Assembly: GCA_022393335.1 (NCBI GenBank)
Contig: JAJEKB010020062.1
Coordinates: forward strand, 296,009 to 360,008
Origin: Macrotrachela quadricornifera
Taxonomy: Eukaryota; Rotifera; Eurotatoria; Philodinida; Philodinidae
Length of the DNA stretch: 64,000 bases
Reading direction: 5' to 3'
Shown here: one piece after another, positions 1-10,388 of the stretch
How positions within the stretch are numbered: the first letter of the stretch is position 1
How the letters are laid out: every line of letters starts with the position of its first letter
Program-made: the position numbers and the translations under genes
Notes under the pieces: model-generated
Databases searched by the model: none
What the model saw: only the letters and a program-made list of their open reading frames with translations
What the model was told of the DNA's origin: nothing

Positions 1-28
1 AAAAAAAAAGGTATTAATCAATACCAAT

Positions 29-1402
29 TTACTTAGAGATCTTAAACCAGAGAATATTTTAATTACACAAGATAATCGAGCAAAATTATCTGATTTTGGA
101 ATGGCAAGAGTATTAGCAACAATTCAGCATAATACATCAGGTAGTGGTACACCAGTTAGTATAAACTCTATATATTTTTTTCATTTTTTTTAATTTCATT
201 TTTTTATACAATAGAAATATACAGCTCCTGAATTACTTGATCCTGATACAAAATATGGTCCAGAAGTTGATATATATAGTTTATCATTAATTCTCTATGA
301 AATGTTTTCTGGAAAAATAGCATTTGAAAATATGAATGCACATCAACTTCTTGCTGCTGTTTATATGCATAGAAAACGGCCTAGTTTTGATTCATCATTT
401 CCAAAAAAACTTCGAGAAAAAATTGAACTTGGTTGGTCACATGAAATAAAAGATCGATGTAAACTTGATGATTTTCTTCAAGTATTATTAGAAATGAAAA
501 ATCCATCTATATCATTATCTAATAAACAAACACCATCAATGGGTGAAACTATTCGTGTATCAATGGTTGAACAAGCTGATAATACTCAAATGAAATTATT
601 ACCTTATTCACCAATTATAGAAATGAAATGGCCAACACAAAATGATCAAACAAATTTATTACTTAAAAAAATGGTAAATGATATGCAGAAATCATCATCA
701 TTTACTAAAATATTTTCTGATACAATTATTAATGCTATGTTACAAGTACCAAAACATTTATTTGTTGATTTGACTGTTTTTAAGACTGTTACTAAAATAA
801 ATGATGATAATGAATGTTTTAAATCAATTTATGAATATGCAAAACCATTACGTGTTAGTCAAACACAAAATATGAGTTCAACTGAAATAACTTGTGCTCA
901 ATTAAGTTTTATACCATTAAATTCTGGTGATCGTGTATTATTTCTTGGAGCTAAAGGAGGTTATATACAAACTGTAGCTGCTCAAATAGTTGGATTTCAA
1001 GGTCAAGTATGGATATGTTCACAAGATAATCAAGGTCTTAAACATGTTGAAGATGTTTTGAAAACTAATGTACCAACTATTCTTAGACAAATTATTAAAT
1101 GTGTTTCAGTTAAAAATATTCAAGATGCAAATGAAGTTAAAGAAAAATTAGAACAACATTTCAAACCTATTGAAGAATATTTCAATACTATTCATGTTTG
1201 TGGAGCTATTTCACAAGATGCACTTGAGCATTTTCAGAAATTTTTGAAAATTGATGGACAACTCTTGGCACCTATTAATATTAACGAAAATACTCAAAAA
1301 TTTACTATTTTACATAAAACACGAGATCAAATATCTGGTCAAGTTACTATAAATAAACGAATACTCAACGATTGGGGAATCATATTTGGTCCTGTTCTTT
1401 AA
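29..1402 (+). CDS. Protein kinase fused to PCMT-like methyltransferase domain (5' partial)
   Basis: The 3' part of a gene that begins left of the window. An exon ending near 153 encodes kinase subdomains VIb-VII: a catalytic loop with RDLKPEN and the DFG motif. A short intron (GTTAGT to ATAG, about 154-213) follows, then an exon to the TAA at 1400-1402 that starts with an APE-type motif (APELLDP) and the rest of the kinase C-lobe to about codon 60 of that exon. The last ~230 residues resemble protein-L-isoaspartate O-methyltransferase: the VPKHLFVD signature, a following Y-x-x-x-L-x-V stretch, and a Rossmann segment LFLGAKGGYIQTVAAQIVG. In that segment the usual acidic residue and second glycine of motif I (family pattern roughly DxGxGxGY) are replaced by F and K, so SAM binding may be lost. 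The kinase motifs visible look intact. The N-lobe and start lie outside the window. Confidence 0.72.
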
Positions 1403-1864
1403 CAAATTATTCAAACCTTTTCATAATAAATAAAACTAGATTTTCTATACAACTGTATTAATGAAAAGACACTTTTATATATGTCATTAGTTACACAAGA
1501 TATTACATTTTATTTTTCTTTGTTAAACTTATGAAAAATAATTTAATAAAGAAAAATTTTTTATCAAATCTTTTATTAAAAAGGCATAATATTTTAGTAA
1601 TAAAACACGAATTAGATATTTAACTAGACTTCAGTTACATAACACCTATTCATAATACCATAAAGCCGCCTGTCACAGTTTGAGTACATCTCCAGATCAT
1701 GCCTGTCATACTCTATGATTATTTCAAGAACCTGTCTGTTTGTCATAGCCTGTTATGAGTATTTAATTAAGGTGTCAGTAACGGTCTGTAAGGGGGAGAG
1801 GGTGAATCATATTATAAATCAGCCTCTCAGTATTTTTCATGTTTCTCACCTATAACTCGTCTTA
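1403..1864. other. Intergenic, 3' flank of kinase gene
   Basis: AT-rich 3' flank with AATAAA-like signals close to the stop. A less AT-rich patch at about 1660-1810 is rich in CCTGTC/CTGTCA-type words. No gene or clear element boundary is visible. Confidence 0.4.
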
Positions 1865-2600
1865 GAAAAAAAAATTCTTATAGAACGATTCCTTCGGAAA
1901 TGCTCTAGAAAACTTAGATAGTTTTAGTGCCTTAAATAATTTCGATTATTCTATGGGATATGACGTAATCGATTTGTTCAAGAAGTTTTTAGTAAAAACC
2001 TCCATGAGAAGTCAATTAAAAAAGCTTTCTATCAGTTGAACATTATAATCGAAATACTAAACAATCTTAAAATACAGTTTTATCTGATCAATAAATATAA
2101 AAAGTCGATAAAAATATCTCAAAATAACTACATTGTGGAGATATATTAAATAGCTAGTTTTGTAGAGGAAAGCTTGTTCTACAAAATCCATTAGATGATT
2201 TCTCCGATACACCCGAATATTACGAATAGATTTCGATAGAACATTGTGTACAATATTTACGGTAAGAAACAGAGGATACTAGTTTGTTTTTTATAAGAAT
2301 ATATTCTATCAAGATTTATTCATAGTATTCAAATGTATTCGAGGATCTGACTATACTGTGTTGTAGAGTAAACTTTCCTCTACAAAATCTACTGAGTTAC
2401 ATTTCTCCATTGCATATCAATTTTGAGATATTCTGCTCCTACTACAAACTTCTTCTTTGAAATTTGTCTGTCTTGGACAAATCGATTGCATCACATCTCA
2501 CAAAATAATCAAAATTATTCAAGACAATAAAAATATCTACATTTTGTAAAGTTTCACAAGAAATCTTTCTATAAAAAAGTTTTTATAGATACTAAAAAAT
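1865..2600. mobile_element. Long fold-back (inverted-repeat) element
   Basis: The sequence from about 1865 to 2275 is an imperfect reverse complement of about 2280 to 2600. Paired blocks include AATCGATTTGTTCAAGA (1970s) against TCTTGGACAAATCGATT (2470s), TTTTGTAGAGGAAAG (about 2158) against CTTTCCTCTACAAAA (about 2372), and the outermost TTCTTATAGAA / TTTCTATAAAAAA. The arms meet near an ACTAGT-containing centre at about 2280. No transposase ORF is present. Layout fits a fold-back MITE lying between the 3' ends of two convergent genes. I could not define a target-site duplication. Confidence 0.6.
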
Positions 2601-2755
2601 GATCTTATTGTAACAAGTGAATACTTTTTTACTCGTTTGGAATTAATAACATGTTTTTCAAATAATAACAAAAATACACAAATTTCTTTCTTTCAAATGT
2701 TAAATGAACACACAAAAAAAAAAATTTTTCTTCGAGATTTATTTGAATATATTGT

Positions 2756-4944
2756 TTATTTTCTTTGTAAAATTTTGTCATCAATTTTATTTAATGTTGT
2801 TCGATCATTTTGTACTAATTCAACAACATTTTTAATTCCCCGATGAATTTCTTGTAAAATATCTTTTATTTGTTCAATTTTATCTTTATCAAAACGTAAT
2901 GATTCATTTGAATTAAGTATTGATGACCATTGGATTGGTGCTAATAATGTTGGATTCATACGTATTTTCATAATTAAATCTTTTATACGAATATCTAATG
3001 GTATTTGAGATATATTTTGTAATGTATGAAGATTAGTCCAAATTTGAATTTCAGTTGAAGTTAATTTGGGTTCATGTTGACGACGACGACATTCAAATTG
3101 TATTGTAGCCTTAAAAGAAATTATTTAAATTTAAATTTTCTTTTTTTTTCTTTTCTATTTACTTTAAGAATTCGATGTGAATATTCAAGTAAATTTGTTT
3201 GATAACGTTTCATTATTAAACGAAATGCATCACATTGATCTTTAACAGTACGTAATTGTTGACGAATATTTTCTAATTGTTGTTTTTGATCTTCATGTTC
3301 AATAAATTGAGATTTCATACGATCACGTAATGCTAATTTAATTAGAAAAAAATTTTTTTTTAAAAAAATATTATTTCTTAATATTACCTTTAACACCGAT
3401 AAGTGGTACAGGTAAAAGTAATTGTGGTTTAGGATTTTCTTTTTTTGCTTGTTCCCAAACAAATGCCGTTAGACCTAAAAGAAATATTTTAATTTACAAA
3501 AAAACAACCGAATGATTAGAAAATTAAACCTGATGGTGTTGAATCAAGATATTGTTTATAATCTTGATCATTTAAATCAATTCTTGCAAAAACTTGAACA
3601 ATACCCATAGAATCTAAATGTACTTTATTTTGATTAATTGGTGGTGCAAGTAATGTTGTTGTTTGTTGTTGTGGTTGAGGAGGTTGAAGAAAATTAACAA
3701 CATCAGATGCTTTGATTTTTTTAATTAATAATGTTCCAGCTTGTTTTTCACTAATAACAATTAACATCTAAAAGAAAAAATAAAAACGATTGTTTCTTTT
3801 TTCGTAAATAAAATAAAAATTTAATTAAATTTACTTGAGTACGATCATCAGCTAATGGTGAAATTCCTTCAAGTTCAATAATTAAATTAGGATTATTATT
3901 AAAACAAAGACGATGAAGATTTTCAATGCGTTTATCTTTATCTTTTACAACGTCAGCTAATTTTTGATTAATAATTAATACAACAAGACCATCTTCATCA
4001 CGAGTTTTTGGACGAACACTATACGAATATGTCTAAAAGGAAAAAAAAATCGAACAAATTTTTTTATTCAAAGTAAAAAGAAAAAAAGAGAAATAATTAA
4101 ATTTACTTTAAAGACATGATAAGGAAGATTAACATCAACATCATAAAAACCTTAAATAATATATATAAATTAATATTTAAATATAATTATTATATTTACC
4201 TTGATGACAAAATGTTTTACCAGTACCATAGAATACTTGTAGAATATTCCATTTAAGAATGAGTTCATCACGTTCATCATTGAATACACGTGGTGATGTT
4301 AATGATGTTATAAGTACATCATCTGAACGAACTGCAGGAGCTACTGGAACGACGGGTTGAGCTAGTTGGGCTGTAGTAGTGCCACCAAATCCTTGTGTTA
4401 AACCTGAAAAAAATATTATTTTTCTATTGTTTGAAAGAACAGTATTATCATATATAAAATACGAACCTCCACCTAATGAAAACGTAGGCGCTGTTGTTGT
4501 AGCTGGTGCTCCTTGAAAACCAAAACTACCGAAAGGAGCTGTAGTTGTAGTTGGTGCACCAAAAGCGAATGCTGGTGCTGCTGTAGTTGTTGCTGCTGTT
4601 GTAGCACCAAAACCAGCAAAAAGTGGTTTTGCAGCTGTTGATGCTGCTGTGCTCGTTGATGCTGGAGTACCAAAATTAAATACTGGTGCTGCACTAGTAG
4701 CGGGTGTTGCAAAACTAAATGGTGCAGCAGCTGTTGTAGTACTCGCAAAATTAAACGGTGTAGTAGTAGCTGAGGTAGTTGCAGCAGGAGCACCAAATAA
4801 AGAAGTGGTAGATGCTGTTGTAGCTGCTGCTGGTGTACCAAATGTAAATGGATTTGTAGTTGGAGCTGTTGTTGTAGTATTGCCTGCAGGAGTGCCAAAT
4901 AAAGTCGGTCTTGTTGTTGGTGTTGCGCCGAATGAAAATGCCAT
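2756..4944 (-). CDS. NUP54: Nucleoporin p54 (Nup54)
   Basis: Central-channel nucleoporin that partners Nup62 and Nup58 in the pore and carries FG repeats contacted by transport receptors. Eight exons on the minus strand fit in frame with GT/AG introns: 4467-4944, 4200-4403, 4107-4150, 3835-4032, 3530-3767, 3388-3474, 3163-3332 and 2756-3109, about 590 aa. Exon 1 is a Thr/Ala-rich FG domain with repeated FG, FGAP and FGTPA motifs. Exons 2-4 give the Nup54 core (NDERDELILKWN, FYGTGKTF, YHVFKTYSYSVRP); exons 7-8 give the C-terminal coiled coil that pairs with the other channel Nups. The ATG follows TTTTTTAG directly on the minus strand, consistent with a spliced-leader acceptor. Introns are as short as 47 bp. 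Vertebrate Nup54 is about 500 aa; the extra length is in the FG region. Complete and apparently intact. Confidence 0.93.
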
Positions 4945-5226
4945 CTAAAAAACAAAAATAAAATCGTTAGAAATTATCAAAATAAATTCATTGTTGAATA
5001 ATGAATGAAAAATTATAAATGTCTCAAAGACAATATCATCATTTTTTGTTTTTTTATTCATGAAATGAAAAATTACTGGTATATGAAATATTAAAACAAA
5101 TCTTACTTTTTAAAAGAATATATAACACAATGAGAGAATAATGTAGTAGATAGACAGAGTAAACCACTCTTGAGTAATATCTGTTTAAACGATTGGAGTG
5201 AAAGATTGACCTGTCAAATGAGGGCG
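4945..5226. other. Nup54 upstream region
   Basis: AT-rich flank upstream of the Nup54 start, beginning with the pyrimidine tract and AG that precede the ATG on the minus strand. No independent gene is seen. Confidence 0.4.
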
Positions 5227-5699
5227 CTAGATGAGGTCGCTATGAAACTGTATGTGTAATCACAGTTATTTGATTAAAAATTAAATGTTATTTAACATTA
5301 TAATACAGATTTACAATTATTAAAATACGTATTTGTCAAATCAATTTTGATTAGTCATATAAAATGTGAGATATATTAATAAAATACCACTGATTTTTTT
5401 ATAGAAAGATTATGTTTAACATAAATATTCTTGAGTGTTTTGAAAATAAATATAGATCATTTACTTGACATAATTGGTTGAAGAACACCTAAAAATAGAA
5501 TATTTTTGAAATATATCAGGTCTTTTCGAATTGAATTAGTTCACATATAATTATCTGAATGATAATTTGTTGTGCTTCGTATAGTAAGTGTTCATTCACT
5601 GTTATCTTTTGCATACATACATTCATATAAACATCTCGACAAAGCGTACGAAATTAAGATTTTTTTCTAGATTATTTCGTGACTGTTTACTAGCAGAAA
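5227..5699. repeat. Dispersed repeat, copy 1 (~474 bp)
   Basis: Nearly identical, same orientation, to 11072-11545. Shared landmarks run from CTAGATGAGGTC through ATGAAACTGTATGTGT, GAGATATATTAATAAAATA and GAACAAATTAGTTCACATA-like text to CTAGATTATTTC. No ORF, no terminal inverted repeat and no obvious target duplication. Probably a non-autonomous mobile element or a segmental duplicate. Confidence 0.75.
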
Positions 5700-6772
5700 T
5701 CTTGAGGGTGTGAGGGTGAGGGTGAGAGGTGATGAATCACTATAAAGGATGTCATAATATTCAGCATAGTCCAAAACCTATTGTTGGCAGATTTGGGCAT
5801 CTGAAAGTTGATAAAAAAGCACTGGGTAAGTGAAATTCAAGCATTTGGAGCATTGAGTGCATGAGGTCTAGCATCTCATAGGAAAGTCAGGTAAGGGTCG
5901 GGTTGGTTTTGCTCGATAGAAAAAAGGTAGGGCTATCAACTGGCATTCGCAGAATCAAAACGGTAATGAAAAATTTGAAAACTGCAGCTTTGCAAAAATC
6001 TCCATTTCTAACAAAGCAGGAGGGGGGAGGGCAAGGGGGAATCAAGTTTAGGTGTTTCGATGCCCCCAACATTTCTCTTTCTAATGGTGAAAACCGCAGA
6101 TCTCTATCTTGTTCCTATCAACAGTTATTCAAAAAACCGTAAGGTCTCTTCTATTTTGAAACAGATAGTAGTAGTTAGTTTTCCGTTTCAAAACATAAGA
6201 TTCATATCTATTTGTTTCATCTATAGTACCATATCCAACCTATATATATCTACTGTAGCTGCCAGTTCTGCTTTCATTTGAATATCAATAAACAGCGATG
6301 CACAATTATACTCGACAAAAAAAATGAAATATTTTTATTCGATTGAGAATATAATGCATTGATTTTTTCTTTTATTATTTAACGATCTCCTTTTTTTATT
6401 CATACATTTTTCATAATTGTGTATGATAGGTTGTCTTTCTCTCTCTCTTGTATTGCTTGTACATGTGCGTTTTATAAGCTAGTCATAGTTAGAGCGAATG
6501 TCTTTGATTTCTAGAATGTTCTACATTCAGAATAGATATATTTGATTTTTTTTAACCATTTTCTCCCTCTGTTTCTCTTTAACGCACATAGACTTATCCA
6601 GTCTCTCTCGAACGACTAAATAAGTCTATGTGTGTAAAAGGCCGAATGAATGAATATATTGTTTTGTCTGACATAGAGATATATCTTTCTCTATGTTATT
6701 ATATATATATATATATATGTGTGTGTTGGTATTTTTCTATTTAGTCACAAAATGCTAATATCTATCCACATC
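5700..6772. other. Intergenic with decayed repeat material
   Basis: Contains a G-rich patch (about 6017-6045), a 21-base word at 6078-6098 that recurs exactly at 46210-46230, and a TA dinucleotide run at about 6700-6718. Short open frames here show no recognisable protein. Confidence 0.4.
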
Positions 6773-6999
6773 ATGGACCCACTTCGAGAGAGATTCATCA
6801 CACAATTATTTGCGGCAAATGGTACTGTAAAGCCATTTTCTTGCTATTTTTTCAAACAAATATTTTTGTTTAGATTTCTGCATTGGAAACTCGATTTGAG
6901 GAGTCTAAAAGACGTCTGCGAACTTTTAAGAAGTTAGCAACAACATCTGGTTTTGATGATGAAGAAAAAAATAAATCAAAGAAATTCTGTGATGAATCA
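6773..6999 (+). CDS. Short charged/coiled-coil gene fragment, two exons
   Basis: An ATG at 6773 opens MDPLRERFITQLFAANGT. It joins across a GTAAAG...TTTAG intron (about 6831-6873) to ISALETRFEESKRRLRTFKK and an acidic/lysine-rich tail (DDEEKNKSKK), with a stop near 7030. The helix-forming second exon could be a short coiled coil. I do not recognise the family. It may be the N-terminal part of the cold-shock-like gene downstream at 7474-8014, but the ~450 bp between them has no convincing exon, so the gene may be broken. Confidence 0.35.
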
Positions 7000-7473
7000 T
7001 GGTTTCACATATTTGTTAGCGGTAACAGATGACACTAGGTTACCGCCAACCTACTTGTCCACTGATCGTGGTCAAGCTTTTTCATACCTACCCCCTTCCT
7101 GGTGTCTTCGCATTTTCTGACATTCCAGGTCCTTTTCGTTCTGCTCTTCCTTTTCTTTTTCATATTTTCCCCCACTTTTTTGTTGTCTCCAGTTTATATA
7201 TACACAGGCAGTTCATCTTTTACACTTCTCCAAGTCACTCGTCTATTTTTCCTCTCTAGCTATTTTGAATCTCTTCCCCATCTATTGGTCTTTCATTATT
7301 TTTGTGGTTATTTATTTTTATAAATAAAATATCAATTCCTCATCCTCATCTCTCTTTCTTCATTATTCCCCTACTTCATCTCATTATTATCTACCTTGAC
7401 AGTCTTCAGGTAGGATTAGGTTGTCTTGTTTTTCACGTTGTATGCACATATACGAAAAGACCTAACAATATTC

Positions 7474-8014
7474 ATGATCAATTTGGTCATTAATTATCTT
7501 AATGGTCATGATATCAATGTAGAATTTCTAAGTGAATCAAATATTTTACGTGGTCAAACAATTTTCCTTCCCGTTGGTGATGAGTGAGTTAAGATATTTA
7601 ATATTTGATCACGAAATACCATTTTAATTTTAGATGTGATGGTATTATTGAAGAATATGATTATAAAGAAGCTTATGGGTATATCAAAGCAGATAATAAA
7701 AATGAACTTTTTATTTTCTATCTTCAGGAGTAAATGAGTTTATTTATTCATTTTATTTTTTCATTTTCAAAATTTTTTCTAGCTGGCAAAGTGCTCATGT
7801 CCCAAAGAACGATAATAAAGTGGTGTTTATAGTAAGATTTATGCCACCGGTAAATGTAAAAAATAAAGCAGGAGATGTACGAGTTCGTTCTTTGGCTGAA
7901 GATGTTACATATGAAGCACGAGAAGAAGGTGTTGAACATTATATGGAACATAAAGAACCATCAACAGCATGTTTGAATACTGTTGGTCATGAACCAGCTG
8001 ATATTGTATCATAA
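7474..8014 (+). CDS. Putative cold-shock/OB-like domain gene fragment
   Basis: Three exons join in frame: 7474-7583, 7634-7729 and 7783-8014. Introns are GTGAGT...TTTTAG and GTAAAT...TTCTAG. The product contains GIIEEYD, then YGYIKADNKNELFIFY, then VPKNDNKVVFIVRF and NKAGDVRV. The order glycine-hydrophobic strand, aromatic YGYI, ELF and a later hydrophobic strand resembles the cold-shock domain (nucleic-acid-binding OB fold). The C-terminus (EHYMEHKEPSTACLN) is not recognised. The ATG at 7474 is only the first in-frame methionine; the true 5' end is uncertain. It lies just upstream of the Rpt2 pseudogene in a decayed zone and may be a relic. Confidence 0.35.
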
Positions 8015-8632
8015 TCAACATTATCCTTCTCATGGTGATTCAAAAGTGTTTTTTACAAAAATGAAAATAAGACTTGCTGGGTTTATAAAAAAAGGAAAAA
8101 GCATTTTTTTTGTTCATACATATGGTTATCATCTGTGATTTTATTTTTTTCTCTTTTTTTAATGTGATAAGATTGTCTTCTTCTTTTATCTTATAGATTT
8201 TGATACATGGTGAAAATGGAATTTTAGAAAATAGTTTGAAGATATGTATTCTTTAAGGAAAATCAAGGTTCAAGTAATCAAAAACAAGATGATAAAACTG
8301 GAGATAAAGAGGTAAGAAAATATCTTATTAGAATGAAATGAAATATGTTTATTGTAGAAAAAAAAATGATCTACCAATTTCAAGATGAACTGGAAAATGA
8401 AAAAACAAACGTACAAAGGGCTCTGAAGCCACAAATAAATTACCACAAGTTTTACTATATGCATGTTGTCGTTTGAAAACAATTACGATTTGAATATATT
8501 AAAGATTATTTATTATTAGAAGAAAAATTTATCAAAAATCAAGAACGTTTAAAACCACAAAAAGATCGTCGTGAAGTAAAGAAAAATACATTTGTTCTAA
8601 ATATAAAAGTTATGATTGATTTTTATAGAAAG

Positions 8633-8981
8633 TGTGAGCGGGTTACTCGATGATAGAAAATGAGAGAAGATGACTGGTGAGTGAATATGGAGGATGAGTG
8701 ATCAGTGTTCATTTATTGCAAAGAAATCAGCGCTATATATAGCACACACGAGTCGAAATGAACAGACAGCATCACAAAGAGAAACTGATGCAACTAGAAA
8801 GATGATGAAATGAGAACAATGAGAGATGATGAAACGAGATAACAGAAGATGAACAATGTGAAAGATGATGCAACGACAGAAGAGATGATGCGTGACAGAA
8901 CGAAAGAAAATGACACATGTGAATAGAACGAAAGAAGAGAAAACAGAAAGAAAAGAGGATGATGCACATCATCCTCTAACA
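8633..8981 (-). repeat. 3' LTR of the retroelement
   Basis: 349 bp terminal repeat with TG...CA ends, preceded on the minus strand by the purine tract. It is rich in GATGATG and GAAAGA words on the plus strand. One visible mismatch to the partner LTR at 10040-10388. Confidence 0.9.
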
Positions 8982-9039
8982 CCTCCCCTTTCCACCTAGA
9001 TGAGGTCCCACTCATCTGAAGTTTGATGACCAACTTGGT

Positions 9040-9843
9040 TTAGGGTACCATTAAGGCGCGGAACCAATCCCAGTCGTAGACCATGTGATGCCGCTCGAGA
9101 TCGAACCAAAAGATTGATAATAAGGCGTGATCGATAAAAATGCAACAATCTTCGCCAATGATCTGTTGAACACGACCAGCACGACAGTGCTGTTTGTACC
9201 GGGTATTGAGTGTAGATAGGAGAAGAATTCGTTGTAAGCCGAAAAAGTCAGCGTAAGCACAAGAAAGACTATGTGAAGGAACGCGTTTATCAATCGGCGG
9301 CGCAACAGGCGGCATGACCACGGCTAATGTCGAAGAATCCACCGACTTTGACGTGGAGTCAACGGATAACATTAAAGACGGCACAATTTCATTCTCGAAT
9401 CGTATACGTTGTGGAAGTATCTCGTATATGAACCAAGACTCACCTCCATCAGGCCAAACTGTATCGATATTATTTCCGCCAGTTTGCATAATGCACGTAT
9501 GGTGTGAGACAATATTATTCAGTTCGACTGATACAGTGGTAGAGTAACCGAAATTTTCTTCCACTTCTTGTACTAATTCATAAATCTCACTTTCACCACC
9601 ACCACTTTTAAATGCTTCAGTACCATTTAAAATATATTCATCACCTTTACATTCAGCTCGTGTAATTAATGAAGCAGCATCCTTTCCAGCTCCTGGTTCT
9701 CCAAGCCTTCGCCACTCCCTGAATTCCATCCTTACTTCCTGAAATCCCTTGTGTATGTCCACTTGCATCTTTTGTAACATCTCCATAATCATCTGAAGAT
9801 CAGTCATTGTGACCGAAGATGATACCGAAGCGTTAGCTTCCAT
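9040..9843 (-). CDS. Retroelement ORF with Gag-like start and embedded acyl-CoA dehydrogenase segment
   Basis: 267 codons, the only sizeable ORF in the element. Residues 1-46 form a Met/Gln-rich helix ([20 protein letters not shown]) like the N-terminal coiled coil of retrotransposon Gag proteins. Residues 48-88 (about 9580-9702) read [32 protein letters not shown]. This matches the acyl-CoA dehydrogenase pattern (T/G)EPG-G-DAASL-T-A---GD-YILNG--AF-SG-GES-IY and is closest, from memory, to isobutyryl/short-chain-type enzymes. The rest is unrecognised, with a [12 protein letters not shown]-terminus. The dehydrogenase piece uses AT-rich codons like host genes, unlike the more GC-rich flanks. 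It cannot be an active dehydrogenase (41 residues, no catalytic base region). The whole frame is open, so a chimeric protein could be made. Confidence 0.7.
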   Translation of the reverse strand: MEANASVSSSVTMTDLQMIMEMLQKMQVDIHKGFQEVRMEFREWRRLGEPGAGKDAASLITRAECKGDEYILNGTEAFKSGGGESEIYELVQEVEENFGYSTTVSVELNNIVSHHTCIMQTGGNNIDTVWPDGGESWFIYEILPQRIRFENEIVPSLMLSVDSTSKSVDSSTLAVVMPPVAPPIDKRVPSHSLSCAYADFFGLQRILLLSTLNTRYKQHCRAGRVQQIIGEDCCIFIDHALLSIFWFDLERHHMVYDWDWFRALMVP

Positions 9844-10039
9844 TATTGATTTTGATGAGTGTTACTTGATATGTGATAATGGTAGCACGCGGTTAGACTT
9901 GTCAGGATTACTTACGAAGTGCACAATTGTACATCTAATAGCACAATTATCTGCACGGAATAGTCGTTCAGAGAGATTGGTGCTTTCGCTGTTGCTCGTC
10001 GTGATGTTGGATGAACGTCGAGTTGGGTCACGGCATCAA

Positions 10040-10388
10040 TGTGAGCGGGTTGCTCGATGATAGAAAATGAGAGAAGATGACTGGTGAGTGAATATGGAGG
10101 ATGAGTGATCAGTGTTCATTTATTGCAAAGAAATCAGCGCTATATATAGCACACACGAGTCGAAATGAACAGACAGCATCACAAAGAGAAACTGATGCAA
10201 CTAGAAAGATGATGAAATGAGAACAATGAGAGATGATGAAACGAGATAACAGAAGATGAACAATGTGAAAGATGATGCAACGACAGAAGAGATGATGCGT
10301 GACAGAACGAAAGAAAATGACACATGTGAATAGAACGAAAGAAGAGAAAACAGAAAGAAAAGAGGATGATGCACATCATCCTCTAACA
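10040..10388 (-). repeat. 5' LTR of the retroelement
   Basis: 349 bp terminal repeat. On the minus strand it precedes the primer-binding-site candidate and the ORF, so transcription would start here. It is followed on the plus strand by the GAAAG duplication and the resumed Rpt2 exon. Confidence 0.9.

Larger units (their letters stand above)
8633..10388 (-). mobile_element. Young non-autonomous LTR retroelement with captured gene fragment
   Basis: Two 349 bp direct repeats (8633-8981 and 10040-10388) flank a 1058 bp interior. On the plus strand they start TGTGAG and end TAACA, giving TG...CA ends. By eye they differ at one position (ACTCG against GCTCG near 8644/10051). The 5 bp target duplication GAAAG is at 8628-8632 and 10389-10393. 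Reading on the minus strand, a purine tract (GGTGGAAAGGGGAGG, 8982-8996) sits just before the 3' LTR, and TTGATGCCGTGACCCAA just after the 5' LTR is a primer-binding-site candidate, tRNA not assigned. The interior has a single 267-codon ORF and no protease, reverse transcriptase or integrase, so mobilisation would need an autonomous relative. Confidence 0.9.

Noticed and set aside
4473..4955. Glutamine/leucine-rich open frame on the minus strand and a valine/alanine-rich one on the plus strand
   Set aside because: Both are shadows of the low-complexity FG-repeat exon of Nup54 in other frames.
8772..9033. Ser/His/Phe-rich open frames within the LTR, repeated at 10179-10452
   Set aside because: They are antisense readings of the GATGATGA-rich LTR and have no protein-like pattern beyond the DNA repeat.
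9314..10060. Plus-strand open frames inside the LTR element
   Set aside because: They lie antisense to the element ORF; the minus-strand ORF has the Gag-like start and dehydrogenase match.
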